From NCBI GenBank assembly GCA_008694505.1, contig VZDJ01000594.1, forward strand, positions 9,397,035-9,461,034: DNA of 64,000 nt, in the 5' to 3' direction. The position numbers and the translations under genes were made by a program. Below the pieces are notes generated by a model, which was not told where the DNA came from, did not search any database, and worked only from the letters and a program-made list of their open reading frames with translations. This document shows positions 38,001 to 53,000 of this stretch, piece by piece; the first letter of the stretch is position 1; the number at the start of each line of letters is the position of its first letter. The stretch comes from Cyanoderma ruficeps (taxonomy: Eukaryota; Chordata; Aves; Passeriformes; Timaliidae).

Positions 38001-41000
38001 CACAAACATAGGGCTGTTTCCCTTGCCTAAGCCATTCCCCCTAATCATCACAGCCCCCATTTCATTTTTGGAGTTACACCGTGCTGTTTTTTGGACCAAA
38101 AATATTTCAGCTCCTTTATACCATCATTACTTCTGAAGCTCTTTAATTTTCTTTATGTCTTTTCCCCCCCAATCAGTTTTGTGCAATTCTTACCTTGTCA
38201 TTTTTATTTACAGCGTTCTACTTTCCCAGTGTTTACACAATAATATGCTTGTTTTTACTTTCCCAATAAATAAGAATCCTATTTTTTTCAAAGCAATATA
38301 TTTACTTTCCTCAGCCACAGGATTGTGGCTATTTGAACATTTGAGGGGGGGAAGTTTCCAATTATAATTTAAATTTTTCTGCTCAAACTTCCCTTTATTA
38401 CCTGGCTCAGTTGTTTTCAGCACACTGAAGCTGACATTTTAGAGTTGTAATGAGGGGTAATTGGTTTGCACTGGGCTCTGTTTGCACACAGCAGTGTAAC
38501 TGTGTAGTGATCATTGGTAACTAAGCAACCAGTTACGTTTTATTTCTGTGATCAATTCCTTGCTATCTGTCAAGATTAAGTCTAACACAGCATGTGTCCA
38601 TAAGGGATACAACAATTTGTGGAGTTAAGAACCCATCATCTAAAAGACTAAGAGCAACACCAGCACAAGGCCCCTGACTTATTTCTCTGACTGCAGTCTC
38701 TTAGAGACAGAGAACCTTTTCCTTTCAGTGCATGGGAAAGTTTAATGGTCTTCGAGTTTTGATGGTTGAGGTAGAAGAAGTTAATTGGCTGCCACATTTT
38801 ATTCCTGTGATTCAGGCAGTGACAGCCAACCTATATTTAGCCTTTATATGTTACAGCAAATTGTTAACATTCAGATTCTCTCTTCTCTAGTCAGAAGGCC
38901 AAGTGTGACAGGCTTGAGTTGCTTTGCTCTTGCATACTGGAAGGTCACCTGGCAGTGGTCACTGCAGGGGAGCTTCAAAAACTCCTGATTTTCTACTGAG
39001 TCATTCCATGGGAGCATTTGTTTCTTCTATTTACTGTGGATAATACCAATTTCACAGGCTTGGAAAACTCCTTGTCAGGAAGGAAGTAAGGGTGGACATC
39101 TCCAGGAAGGAAAGGGAGGTAGAAGCCAGACAACAGGGCAGCTTGAGACAGGAACCTTGGAAAACAGTCACAGTCCCACTGCACCTAAACAAGAAGGGGA
39201 GAGTGGGTCCCATGATTGGATCTTTTTTCATCCAGCAGGCCTCAGAGAAACCTGTAGTTCCAACATAGCTCCAGTGTCACCCCAGAAATAAAGCCAAGCA
39301 CACACAGAGTAAAAGCCAAGTAAGGGCCAGGGTAAGGGCTTAAATGCAGCTCCCAGGCCAATGGGTGGCAGGACCAAGGGTGGAAGTCCCAGATGAGGCT
39401 GGTCAAGGTAATTAGAGGCAATTGTACAACACTCAGCCTAAGCTTTGATCTGTTCTGCTACCTAAATTCTGTTCCAGAGGGATCACTAGGAGACATTTGA
39501 TAGAAAAGAAATCCATTTTAGCTTCATGCAGGAAAAAAAAATGTGGTCCATCTGGAGCAGGTTGTAGCAACTCTTCCACCTCTGTCTATCTACAGCAAAT
39601 GTTGCATGGTGTGTAGAAAGAAGTCTTTAGAATCTCCATCTCCAGGCTCAGTTTGCAACTTATCCTTGGTGCTGCTTGCTGAAAGGAGCCATATGGATTT
39701 TGTACTGAACGTTGCATAAATGCTAATATGCAAGTATATTTAGAGGTGGCATATGGGCAATAGTAAATGGAAGTGAGTGAGGTTTTTGGTTCAGATTACA
39801 CAGGCAAGTTCAGTGAAGCAGATGCACCAGTGCGTTAATCAGGAAGCTTCATTATCTGAAGTCCCAGATTCAGACCTTGATTGGAGTTTTTCTGCACTTG
39901 CTTGTGCTGGCTGACTTTGTCAACAGTACTAATGTTTGCCAGCTCATGTAGAAAATCTTGAAGACTTCAGCCATTGTTAAAATAACAAACCACAACATAC
40001 AGTCTGATACAGGTTATACTGTAGACCAGTCAGAGACAGCAACCTTTATTCTTTGGGGTCCTGTAGGTACAAAGGTCAGAGTTATCTGGATCAATTTAGA
40101 AAAGTTATGTTGTAGTCTAGAAGCTGACAGAACAGCCTGCTATAGCTAGTAGATGTAGGAGATTGCTTTACTTTTTTTGAATCCTTGCAGGAAGCCAGAA
40201 AGTCCTGGGTATGTTGGTGTTTGTGGGCTTCAGTGTCCTCGGTCAGGGTGGGTGACATAATTCGTACTGGCACAGTGTGTCACAGTTCCTCCTGTTGTGC
40301 CTGCCCCAGTCAGATAGCAGGAACTTCCCCTGTGCTCAGGCAACAGGTATTTGAGCTGGATCTAAAAGTTCTGGAATGAGTCCCATCTGGCATCAGATGA
40401 GCTGATATCTGCATAGTAACTGGCTGTGTTAAACCATCTCCTACTTTACTGTTTTTTATTTTTCAGTGCTTGGGGAATTTACTCGTAGAGCCTTAAGCAA
40501 AAAAAAAAAAAAATCCAAGTTGAGCAGAGATGGAAATTTTTCATGAAGCCGTAGATAAGGCATCCCCTTTGATGATAATTCCGCAATTTTATCTGCTCTG
40601 ATTAAAAGGTTAATTAGATTTAGACCTCTTATGTACAAAGAAAAAATGACAGCATCCTGACAAATTTTTATAACATGCTCAATTATCTTACAGCTATTCC
40701 ACTGTGGTCACTACAGTCCCCTCTTGTGTCACAGCCTGATGCCTCTTTTTTACAGCCTCACCTGCACATTAAACAGCAGCCATAAAGCATTTTGCCTCTG
40801 GTCCTGCCAGATGATGAGTCCTTTTTAAAGCCCACTCATTGCATCGCGTGCATTTCTCTTTGCATGGGGAAGTAGTTAGCTTTGAATGTCACCCAGTCCT
40901 ATGGAGGCAAGTGGGAAGATGGATTATGTTGGCAGCAATCCATCCATCTGTTCATCTGCCAACATTAATGTTTAACTTTTCAAGCTCCCAGTTGTCTTAA

Positions 41001-44000
41001 ATAATGCTGACCCACAGGGTCTGGGGTGGGAAATGTCACATAGCTCGTTTAGTCTTCCATTTCTTGAATGGTAATTAAACTTTCTGAGGTTTTATAGATA
41101 CATGCAGGAATTGTTGATGGACAGTACTTAGGAGGTTGAGGTTAAATTCTTTTCTGAGATGCTGTGTTGCATGAAACTCTTACCACAATGTTGGCTGCAG
41201 CATCTCCACTATATCTTCTCAGAATACTCCTTAAAGAAGGTGTTTACAAAGGATTCCTGTTTGTTTCCCATGAGGGACTAGGTGTCTGCATGGACAATGT
41301 TTCCTCTCTTTTGATAGGTATTATGAAGTTGTATCAATATAGTGTGATTTTGCCTCCTTGCTGTGCAGCTTTGGGTAGATGTGTGTACTTTGTGACAACC
41401 ACAGAGGCTGCACACATTGGGTGCTGTGTTATTAAAAAAAAACCTGTCTGTTGCCTGCAGCTCTGCATGGGTGCTCTTGGTTCAGTTTTCAGCACTACTT
41501 TGGTAAAATAAATGTGCATGCAAGAACTCTCATCAGCTACTATGATCTGTGTCTTATTTTTTCCCAGTTGTGAAAAAAATAAAGGTTAACAAGAACATAG
41601 TGACCTTCATTAGGCTCTTGGAATATTTTGCAAAATGGCATGGAAGTAATGATACCTAACTCAGGCTGTGAGAACCCAGAGCTGGTTGGGAACTGCCAGC
41701 TTCAGACCCTGCAGCAAATAACTGGCATAAGAAGTGACATGGAGTGTCTTGTGATTCTGGCTCCAGGGTGGGTCTTCATCACACTTAATGTCATGGGGTC
41801 TATATAATGTAGGCAATATTCAACACCAGCAGCACATGGAGAAAGAATCTGATTCACTATCCTTCTCCCTCACTCTTAGGAAGAGCTGCAAAATTGCTGC
41901 ATTTATTATTTTCTTCACGATATTACATGTGCAGTTGCAAACCCGCACCGCATGAAGATGCGACTTGCACAAAGTGTCCAATACATCTGAGCAAACAAAA
42001 ACATTTTCTTACAGCTGGATTTAAACAAAGGGGCACGTTCTGCCTCCTCTTCCATCACCTTTCACTATAATGTAGGGTCTGGCAGAAAACCAAAAACAAA
42101 GGGTCCCATGGCAATGTTGATAAGTTAGAATATATAGATGTGGTTAGGAACATCCCAAGAATATAGGAGTTGGTATTAATCAGTCTTAGAGTTTGTTTCT
42201 TAATGATGACTTTAAAACATCTCCAGTAAACCATGTGTGACATGGTGTGTCATGGGGAGACTTGTGTGTGGTGAGAAATCCCATGGATCTGTACTGGCTC
42301 CAGTCTGACCTCTCCAAATCTTGTTCCTGTGAGGGCACCTGGGTGTTAATGCCCAGCTGGTGTTAAATACAGCCCAGAGTGATTCTCCTGTCTTGAACAT
42401 ATCTGATGTGTTTTTAAGTCTTGATATTGTGATCTGAGAAACCTTTGGTGATCAGCTGTTTAGGGTACAAATCACACTTGGAAAGCTGTCCTGTGGAATG
42501 TGTGCTCCTCCCAGTGTGCTGGGATTTGTGCCTAAAGACATTTATCCATGCATCTCCAAGTGGAGGGACCCAGAGCTCCAGTCCAGTCCAAATGACATTT
42601 CTGCTGAGCCCCGAGCTGCTCTGGGCCGTTCACTGCCTGTTGTGTCTCTGCAGTCACAGAATTGTTTGCAGAACAGTAATAGCTGCAAATGCAGCAGAAC
42701 AGCACTTCCTCACGGGCAGAGGTTCTATTTCAAGAAGCTTTTACTTTCCTGTCACCTTCTGTCTCCCAGTGCAGTAAGCCAGTTCCTGTCCTCATCTGTC
42801 CCTACTGGTTTGTGGTGGTACCTCCTTTCTTCCATCCGTAGCACTCACAGCCCTCCATCCCCTTGCACCTAGTTGGGGAAAAGGCAGGACACTGCAGCTG
42901 GCTCTGTGCTCTCCATCCTGACCAGCAATAGGTCAAACAGAGCTCTTAGATGTGCTAATTGCAACTCAACATTTCCTACAGGGAAGACATCAACTGGAGT
43001 TTTCTCCAGCCATCAGTGTTCACAAAGCCTCTCATATAGACAAGCAGGCAAGAGGAGATAGAAAAAGAAAATCCAAGTAATTTCCATAGCTAATTGAAAT
43101 GGAGGGGAAGGGAAGAGGTGCAAATCCAACTTGAAAGGGCAGCTTTTGCCTTTGATAATCAACTGGGAAAAATAACTTAGTGAAGCATTGAAGAATATGA
43201 AACAAAAGCAAATAAATGATGCTGACAGTCTGATCAAAGGGTTTCTATACAAGAGAGACCTTCTGTCAGTGCTGGTCCAGCCTTCATGTGCTTAGGAGCT
43301 TTGCCCAGTAAATTTGATGAACAGCTACATGTAATGTAGAGAAAGGAACTGAATTTTTCTCTTGGGGTCTGTTCCTGATGTAAAGTGCTTTCAGACTCTG
43401 TAGGCCACTAGAACTAGGGATATCAAAAGATGCAAAAGAGAGGGGCAGGGTAATTTTGTCTCAGTTCCTAAGTTCACATGAAGGCAAAGGATCTGAACAT
43501 ACAAATAGAGAGAAAAGCTGACACATCCATTGGATCTGATCTGCACTGGGGCATTTACTGGCAAAACTATTTATGTAATGGTATTGCTATAGATAATGCT
43601 CCCCTGTGGATATAATTCTTCTGTAATAACAGATCCAAATGAATAAAAACTTTCTGCATTAAGAGTGCCCATCAGGTGATGGAGTGATACATGCCTGGAG
43701 TGGTAACTATTGTTAGGAATAAAAGGTTCCTTAGTAAATTTGTATGTACTCCTAGACATAAAACAAAGCAGAAAAGGTAAGAGTTTTTGCTAAGACAAAA
43801 AGCATAGTCTGGAATTTGCTAATCATACTAAAATCTCCTCCCAAAAAAGGCATCTTGCAGTTTGTGCACTCCTTGGTGGGCTTAGAGAAATAGCATCTGT
43901 AGAGAAAGAGGCAGTTCCACTGCAGCTTTATCACTTCTTCATTAATGTGCCACCAACCTGAATTAGAAATGATTTTCCCACAGAAAGCAAGGTCAGAGAG
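32001..44000. other. Presumed first intron, segment 2: nothing recognised
   Basis: 12 kb without a supported gene. Visible features are an A-run (about 40499-40513), a short 18-20 bp near-duplication (cacacaactatta, 36827-36859) and other low-complexity runs. Short open frames have no recognisable domain and lack splice context. Confidence 0.5.
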
Positions 44001-47000
44001 AAATGTTATTTTAGGAAGATGGCTCCTGTGCCCAAATCCCAAAAACATTTGTGCAAAGTGAAAAGGCTCAATTGTGGCTGGAACCCAGCCTGTCATTTCC
44101 AGTGGTCATTCAGTTGGGATGAAAGGTGAAAGGTTGCTCTAAACTGCACATTGCAAAGTAGGAAGCCGAGAGAGAGCCCATGGCACCACCTTCAAAGAGA
44201 GCACAGCACTGAGCCTCAGCGAAATAGAGCAAAAAAACTGCAACAGTGGCTTTTCCATGCTTGAAACAGCTCTGGAGAGGCAGGGGGTTCCCAGTGGCTA
44301 TCGAGGCAGCTGAATGAAATTGTCACTAGCGATAAGGCATCCTGAGAGCTGGGGGAAATCCTGGCTCTCTGCCCACTGGCACAGGTCCAAGTGATTTCAC
44401 TGGAGCCAAGATTTTTGCTCTGTATGTGAAACGAATTGCCAGGGTGAAGCTGCAAAAGTAATGCCTAGTAATGAAATGCATTTGCAGCACTGCACCTCTG
44501 CACCAGAGCCCTGCTGTCAGCAGGTTTGCCCTGGCTCTGGAGAACACCGTGCTGTTCTTGTAGGAGGCAGGAGGAGGCAAGAGGTGTGAAGTGCCACTGA
44601 CTTCATCAAGTATGTCACATAACTGCCCATTTGTGGGCAAACTCACATTTTGTTGACCCTTTTTTTTTTTTTTTTAATTGCTTTCCCAGGATTCCCACCA
44701 ACACCAAGGGCTATCCATCAATATCACCATAGCAACAAGAAGTCATTAATGGTATCCTGCCTATTGACAGTCAGAATCTACAGGGTGCTGATCTGGATGG
44801 CAAGCCATCACCATCAGTTTCAATGAGAAAGGAAAGAGCTCAGGGTCTCTGTGGAATCAATCCTTTCATTCTCCATCCTCTGCATCTCCCCAGAGGAGTC
44901 CTGCATTGTGTAATGGCAATGAGGGGACATATTTCTGCCCTTAGCAAGTCCTGTGCAGTGTGTGCTTAGGGAACTGCTGCCAGGAAAAGATGGGGCTGGA
45001 TTTGTTGCACAAGTAGGGATAAATGTGCCTCTCTTGGGTTTGTTTGCATGGGGGATGTGGTTCTGAGAGACACTTTACATTGCAAATAAGCAACTTATCC
45101 TGTAAACCTCCAGGGAGTTCAGAGCAAAGTGGGAGGCTTGGGGGCCAAGGAAGGGGAATGGCAGGCTAAACTGTGAAGAGAGATAAAAGACATGTCATAT
45201 AATTCTGCTAAATGGTGAAGGAAGGGAAATTCTCAGCAGGTGTAAATTAGCATTGACAAGCAATACTGGTTTACACAGAGCTCATGGTCTGGTCCACAGT
45301 TTAATCAGCTGAAAAGAATCAGCATCTGAAAGGGAGGGGGTTGTTTAGAGAGGCCCATGGGAGGAGTTGAAAATCTGCAAAAAAGAAGAAAATAATTTCT
45401 CTTTGGTAGGTAGGGAAGAGCTTGTGATGTCCCTTGGGACTGATGTACAGGCAGAGCCTGGCCAGCTGCACCAGCTCCCTGTCAGGACTCCCAGTGCCTC
45501 GTAGTGGGTAACATGCAGTGCTGCACCTTCTGAGGATACATCCCTCAACTGAGACAGGTGGTGAGCACAGTCCTGCCTGGTTTTCTGTAGAAGCATTGCC
45601 GAGTGCCTCCAGAGCCAAAGGAATGAGAAGTGTTACTGCCCATGGCCATCCACACCTGACCAGGACTGCTCGTGCTGCTGTCATCCACATTTCCTCATGG
45701 CAAACCTGCCTCTGCCAGCAGTATGACACAGTGTTTGACAGCTTTGGGATATAACCAAGCAAGGTGTAGGATGAGATCATATATCTCCCTCACTGTCCTC
45801 AACACCTCCTTCCTCTTCCAGATCTCTTTCCAGTCTCACATGTGTTGCCGGCATGGAAGAGCTCTGCTCATCCACCTACCCTAAGCTTTGGTAGTGCTGG
45901 AGTGGCTTCCAGTGCTAAGTTAATGAACTGAGATCAACAGAATTAAGTTGTGTGGCTTCTTTCCCCACTAGTGAGATGGGAGCCAAGGTTCATATTGCCT
46001 GGTTGGAAAGACTGATGCAGTAAGCCACTAGTGCACTCAAAGTTTAACATTTTTGGCTGTGCTGCAAAAAACATTTTCCTACTACAAGGAAAGGAGTAGG
46101 AACATTCAACATACAGCTTATTGTTAGAATTAGGGTGTGATTTCTTTATGCATTTTAAGGATTAGGCTGAGACTCTCAGGACAATCTTAGAACAAGGAAG
46201 AAGGAATACCTTCAGCCACCCTGAGGGAGCCAACTGCATAGGACTGGTTTTCTGTTGTCCTTCTGGGACTGGTGGAAGCAATGTAATAGGGCATGGGAAT
46301 TGTTATATTTTGGTGTGCCCTGATGGTCATGTATTGCTAGCTCAGCCAGGGGTATATCCACCCTGAAAGAAATCCAGCATCATTACTCAGGCCCTGCAAA
46401 TCATGAGATTAAATCATGAGTTAAATGACGATATTAAAAAGGGACTTGATTTTATTTTTCCCATTAAATGTGAAGTGGCTTTTTACCTCTTTCTTGCCAG
46501 AAAGTGAATGAAAATGATGAGTTGAAATGCTGGTCTTCAATGCACAAAAGATGACAACATTCAGCTTACGTGAAGGCTCTGTTGATCCTCCTCACATGCT
46601 GCAAAGGGAAGGGGGCAGCCAGCCTTTTCCTGCTACTGGCTTGATTTACTTTTCCCTGTCAGTTCTCATATTCAACTGACATATTATGCCCTGCTTTTTT
46701 TGCATTGTCCCTTCTGCCTTCCTCAAACACATGCAGAGAGGATCAAGACAGTTTTAGATGATCTGAGGTGTAGTTGTCCACCTCATCATTTTTCAGCCTC
46801 AGACATGCTCCATCTGTGTTGCTCTTTCCAAAAGGATGTGCTGCTGACCACAGCTGGAGGCAGAGCACTGGGCTGACAGTACTGGGCTGCCTCACAAAGG
46901 TGTGTGTCATTGACTGAGTGTAGCAGGGCTGGGCTGGGGCACACCTCTGGCAGGGAGCTGGAGGAGAATGGTCTGGAGCTGAAGTGAAGTCACAACTGAT

Positions 47001-50000
47001 GTTGGACCCTTTGCTGGGACTGAGCTTCAAGTCACAGCCTTAACCTTTTTTCCTCTCCATTTCTCAAGAAATAACAAATTCACTTGTAGCCATACTGGAA
47101 CCATTTTCTGCAGTTAGTGCTGATGTTATACCTATGCAGAGTGGGGTTTGAAGGAGAAGTGGAGGTGCCAGGTTGTAAAGTGAGCTGACATATGGCTTTT
47201 TAATTCCCAGATCTCACAGGGGGATGGGTAGATTTTCCTGGCTCAGGTTTGCCTCTGAGAACTGCCTGTGTCTTTGTTAGGTACGGTACAAGGTCAGAGC
47301 CTGTACTCAGATCATGTCTGTTCCTCGTAAGGCAAATAGTGAGTGCTGTGTGTGTATGCCATGACCAAGGCAAGTGGTGGGCAAGGTCTGCTCTGCATGA
47401 CCCAAAGGCCTGGGAATGTTTGCCTGTGTCAACACAGGTCAGGGAAAACCACCTGCGTCCTGAATATCAGCTAACTCAAGCCTGAGCATTGTCTCTGCTT
47501 GGGTATAACCCTGTGAACACCTTCTCCAGCTGTAAGAGGGGAGCAGAGTGGCTCACAGTGTTACAGACAAGAGCAGCATCTGTCAATCAGATGTACCCTG
47601 GTCAAGGTCATAGGTGCTGTGGGAGATCTGTCCCACAAGAGGACTCCATTGCCAATGGAACTGGCTTCATCCTGAGAGGGAGTCATCCAAAGGAGCTTTG
47701 TGGTCAGCCAGGGTGTTGAGTCACTGAAAGCTTGGCAGATGGTGGATGCTACCATCTCTTGGGATGCTTCACAGCTGATGATGACAAACAACTCCAGCTG
47801 GGACATTGATGGGGGTGTCACACTGGTGTCTCCAGGAGTGGTTGTTACAGAATCAACCTACTCAGCCTTCCTTTGCTGCCAGATGGATGTTAATTCTCTG
47901 AAGCTCCAGTCGCTCTGCTGCATCATCAGTAGGATAGGACTGTTGGAGCAATATTGTGTGAGAGATTGAGTGGTGCATTGGTGAGACAAAAGGAGGTACC
48001 CTTTCCCAAAGCAAGGAATCAAGAGGGAGCACAAGTCACCTTGCAAGTATGCTACCTGAAATCAATGTGCTGGAACGCCTGCCCTTGGAGGTAGGCTGGA
48101 AGCATCATCTCATCACAGCCTTTTTGAAAGAGGAACACAAGGGGGAAACCATGCTGGGACTCAAGAAGGAGAAGCTGCTTAGACTAAGAGAGCAGCCAGA
48201 AAAATTCATCAAAGGCACTGCTGCCAAATGCACAGGTGTGTGGAGCAGTAGGGCTTCTCAGGTGAAACCTTTTATGTCAATAAAAATAGTTCCCAAACAG
48301 CTTAAAAATCCTACAGAAAAGGAGCCAAGGATACTTAAGTGAATCGATTAAATTTTGAGAGTAGCTTTTCCACTGCCTTGAGACTATTTCAGAGCAAATC
48401 TGGCCCAAAGAGAAACTCACATGAAGTTATGGTGATTCCTACACTCTCCCTGTTGGAACTGAGCTGATCCTTAGCAGGATGTTCCTATGGTGATCAAGAG
48501 ATACTGTGGACAGATTTCTGTGACACATCTGGCTGGCACATGTGTGCCCTTTGGGCTGCTCTGACCAGCCAGCCCTGACCGTGGCCAAGACCAGTTTTTC
48601 TGGACAAGTTGTTAACAACAAGTTGTTGTGTTGTATTGAATGCAGTGGGATGGAGGAAGACTTGGAGAAGCAGGACAAAAAAATCCCAAAAAGGATTAGG
48701 AGAAGAGATGTGAAAGGAGGGAAAATGGCTAGACAATATCACATGGTGAAGCAAGCAGCTCACAACACAGCAGAATTTAATACTGTTGCCTGTGCTCTCA
48801 GCAACCTCTCGACCCTGGGCTGTACTGTGTCTTAAGGGGTTCCCCATGCCAAGCTGGCTCTGAGACTTTGTAGTTCTTGCTTATGCTTAAGGTGAGAACA
48901 TAGAGACTATAAATCAGTGAGCAGACTATAAAGGTTATTGTTTTCCCTTTATTACCTGGTTTTGAAATCAATCTGGCAGTTGTTCCTCTTGTTAGCAGTC
49001 CTGATTTATGCCATGCAGAGGACAGTGAAAGCCGTGATAATACTGTAAACTCAGGGAGTTATGATTAGCTGTTTACCCTAGGAAGGAGAAAGAAACCCAG
49101 GAAACTTTACTGGTTTAGAGAACTACTGTGGCTGCACCTTTCCTGCTGCAATTAACAGACACTACATAAGCTGTGTTCCTGTTTCAGCTGCTACAACAGA
49201 CCAAAAATACCCCAAGAAATTTAACTACTGTCACCTTTTCTTCATCAACCAGTTTCTGCAGCACAATGCTGGTTAAGAGAACAGCTAAGAAAGCAAATAC
49301 AGCCAAGGCACCTTTCTTTTTCTTGTTAACCTTTAACATGAAAAAAAAATAAAACATCTGGCATTCTTTCCCTTAAGACTGCTGGTGTTCTGCTAAGCAG
49401 CTGAAGTGATGTGCATGACGTGGCAGTAAGCAGATCCTGCTGTGACCATGAGGTTTGCTGTATCAAATAGCACAAAACTCACAGCAGCAAAATGGCTTGC
49501 TAAAATCCTTTGTATAGCTCTTTGAAATGTGCTGTTCACATCCCTCTAGCTGGCTGGATCCCTGAAATAAAAGGGAGATTGTAATCCAGAATAAACTAAC
49601 CTCTGTTCAGTGCTGCAGTTTGCAAAACCTAATGCAGAGACATTAGAATAAAATCTGAAGGTTAGTATCACCTCTTATTTCAAGATGGAGTAAGGATCTG
49701 CAGTTATTCCCCTCCCTTGGACGTAGGAATCCGGTGTGATGGCCATGACTCGGAAGCTCATTTGTTTGTGACTGAAATCTTGTAAATGTGGAAAGTGGAA
49801 AATGTACCAGTCTTACTTGATGTCTCTGATTAAGCAGGAGATGCCAGACAATAGCAAGCTGCTCTCCACCATTTCATGGAACAAATGTCCCTGTTTGATA
49901 AATCTATAGAGTAAATCTTGCTGCAGGAAACTCTGCAAAGCAGCACTAGTAAACCTACTCAGCCCTGCCAGATTTGGTGACCTCTTTTCCTGAGGCCTTG

Positions 50001-53000
50001 TGAGGCTCTGTGATCCCTTGTCCTGATATTCCTGGAGTCCTTGAAAATGTCTGGTCTTCTCCACAGTGTTTTTCATCAGCAATGAGCTACTTATCCTGTG
50101 CCTGCCTGCTTCATCCTCCTGACACTTTATCTCGTGCTTTGCTGGGAAGGTCAGCCAGGCAGAACGGTTCTGATTTGTTTGGGAAGAAATAATTTATCCT
50201 TCAAGCTTTAATCCTTGAGAAATAAGTTTTTGGGTGGGATTTTACATGAAAATTAAGATTCGTGGCAAGTCTCCAAGCAGGCACTTATCAGAGTAGTGGA
50301 GAAGTTGATTAAACAGAATCACATGGTAGAAAATAAGCTGAGCACACACTGCCCTTAGTCTTATGCTCACTTAAGACATGAGGCTTATAACCACTAGAAG
50401 CTTTTCAGTCCCTGAGCCAGGGAACAGGCAAATGTTTCACAGAAAATGTGATTGAGGAGCAATGATGTGCTGCAGCAGCAGCCAACACTAAACTCCGCTT
50501 TGCTATTTGGCCTGGAATAAGTGACCATTGGCCTGGAGAACTGCTGGTCTGGAATAAAGCCTGAGCTTTGGGTAAGTGTGGACAGCACTGCCTGGAAGTA
50601 CCCAGGTGGGTAAATGAAGGAGTGTAGCTTCAATCCACAGTGCTCACATACACTGGAGAGTGACAAAGAATGGGCAACTCAGTGCTTGGTCTAAGTGCAG
50701 GAGAGCAGAGGATGCATTAGGCTGCTGTGTACCTTTAGGAGAGGGTAAATTAGGACCCAGAGTTGGGTCACCATGTAAGAAATCAGCATTTTCTTCCTTC
50801 CTTCCATTGCCTCACATTTCATTGACCTTTGCTAGTCAATACCTGGAATCACCTGCTGTAGCTGTAGCATGTACTTACAGCTCTGAGGTGGTGGGAGGAT
50901 AAACCTTCAGATTGCTGTGGTTCCCAATGTTTCTTTTTTGGTGACCATATAAGACTGCAGGTAAATACTCTCTGTGTACTGTGGGCCTGAAAGTATGTGC
51001 TCAAAGGTCATCTCTAGCTTATCAACCAGAAGCATATTAACTTTTTGGGGTTTTTTTTCTGTCTCCATCTTGTGCTCTCCTCCAGCAGACTGCCTACAAC
51101 AGGCTTGTGCCCATGTTACTTGGGATCTGAGTGTGTAGGCACATGTTTTATATCATGGGGTGTCAATGACCTGACAAATGCAAGCATTGGAGCTGAAAGA
51201 TGATGCAGTTGCTGTGTGCCATGGAGCACAAGAACAGGGGAAGGAGGGGGAAACACTCTGTTTCCTGGTTACAAACCAGGGACAAATTACCTGGTGTTTT
51301 AGAGAGACCACTGCTTTTCTCCTGCTCCGCATCCCTGAGCTGTGGGGGGAAGGAGGCTGTGTCTCAGCCAGTCCCCTGTCCAGGTCATGACTCGGGCAGC
51401 AGCTGCCTAGGGTGCTCAGTGAAATTAAGCTTAGCTGCCTGACATGCTGTGCACAGCCCTCAGGGCGGTGACGTGGGGGAATGGGCAAGATCACAAGAGT
51501 TCAGCTGGAAAGAGATGGTCCTTCCAAGAGTGAAGTGACAGGGAAGAAAGGTGCTGCTGTCTGAGCTGGCTGTTATGAGATCTCCACAGCTGCCCTGCAG
51601 GTGTTTGGGAGAACAGAACTCACTGATTTCTGAGGCTCCCCATCACTCCAGCCAGAGCACCAGACTCCGTTGCACACCCACCTATGAGCTGCATCCATGT
51701 GCACCTTTGCCCTGAGCTCTCATGGAAGTATCAGAGGGACTTCCTGTGTCAGAAGTGTTTAAACAAAAAAAAACCCTGTTCAGAGAAAAAATTCACCCCC
51801 GATGGGTGACAAATATTAAAATAAATTATTTGGAGACAAAATTCCCATCTTTCTGCACTTAATCCAGTAAATTCTGGTTCTTGCCTACATGTCAGCAAAC
51901 TTTGCTCAGGCTCCTCTGGAAAGTCTCTGTCCCCTGCTGTCTCGCAGCCAGCTCTGGCTGTTCTCTGTCTTCTCTGGCTCCTCTGCTCTGCAAATCTGCC
52001 TCTGGCTCCTGCTCTCTGTCCTTCACTCTGCCTGCCCCCACTGTGCCCACAGGAGATTTTATTCCAGCTACTCCTTCCCTGAAAGTGACTTTTGCCATCT
52101 CATGCACATTTTCTAGAAAATTCTGCCCAGACAAAGCAGCAGCAGGTCCCTGCTGCCTGGCAGTGCTTGAGAGCACTGACACCTTCCATGACTGCTGAGG
52201 GAATGGGTCTGTGCTGTTCTGCAGTGCAGAGGGGTACCCTCACCTGCTGGAGGGTTTGAGGCATTCCCCTGAAAAATGGAGGGGTGTAAATCCCCCTGTA
52301 TGGCCTGTGCTGTGCACTTGAGCAGGCAGGAACAGAGTGGCCCCTGACCTCCCATGCCTGGCATCACTGTGGCTGACCTGCACCCATAGAGGAGTCAGGT
52401 CTATGAGCCCTGACAGTGAACTCCCACCTGAAGAGAATCATGAGGGCAAAAATCAATTGTCTTCTCAGTGCTGCCCATCTCTTTGTGAATGGTGCACCCA
52501 CAGAGAGATCCCACCCTGTTGTTTCTGTGCCTCTGCTTCCTTGCTCTTCTCCTGACTGCTTCTGCCCCTGCCTGTGCACTTTCTTCTCTGGCCCCTTGCT
52601 GTCACACGCAGACATGCAGAGCCTGCCAGGCCCAGGATCATGCCTCACATGGGCCTTGCTTTCTCTTCAGGCCTTCCTCTGTGTAACTCCCTGCCTTGGG
52701 CAAGGGCAGCTTTAGTCTCTGCTCTCACTGCAGCAAGGGCTGTCTTCTCTTTCTTCTTGTTCTGAAAGCATAGTGCCAAAAGTACGTGGTGGCTTTTAGT
52801 CCTGTGGCTGTGACCTGATCACAGACCAACCTGACAGGGCATGGCATCCTTTATTAACAGCACTTTCTCACAGGAGCCCTTCGGCACTACCAGGAGCCAT
52901 GCTCTCTGCTCAGTGACTGGCTTTCACATCATATAATTCTCTCTTTCTTGACAGATTATGTTATAACCTCTGAGCACAGAAAGTCCTGATCCTCACGTTT

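Noticed and set aside
38460..38720. Possible ancient L3/CR1-like segment (agattaagtctaacacagc block)
   Set aside because: It loosely recalls old LINE 3' sequences, but I could not follow a consistent consensus over its length.
44724..44742. Second X-box-like motif (atcaccatagcaac)
   Set aside because: A mismatch in the left half and an intronic position far from any promoter. Such partial matches are expected by chance in 64 kb.
45319..45780. 153-codon open frame on the minus strand
   Set aside because: No domain, no splice or promoter context, and no recognisable family. It lies inside the presumed intron.
48049..48835. Two 97-codon open frames on the plus strand
   Set aside because: Lysine-rich but without recognisable motifs or splice sites in register. 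Consistent with chance in non-coding sequence.
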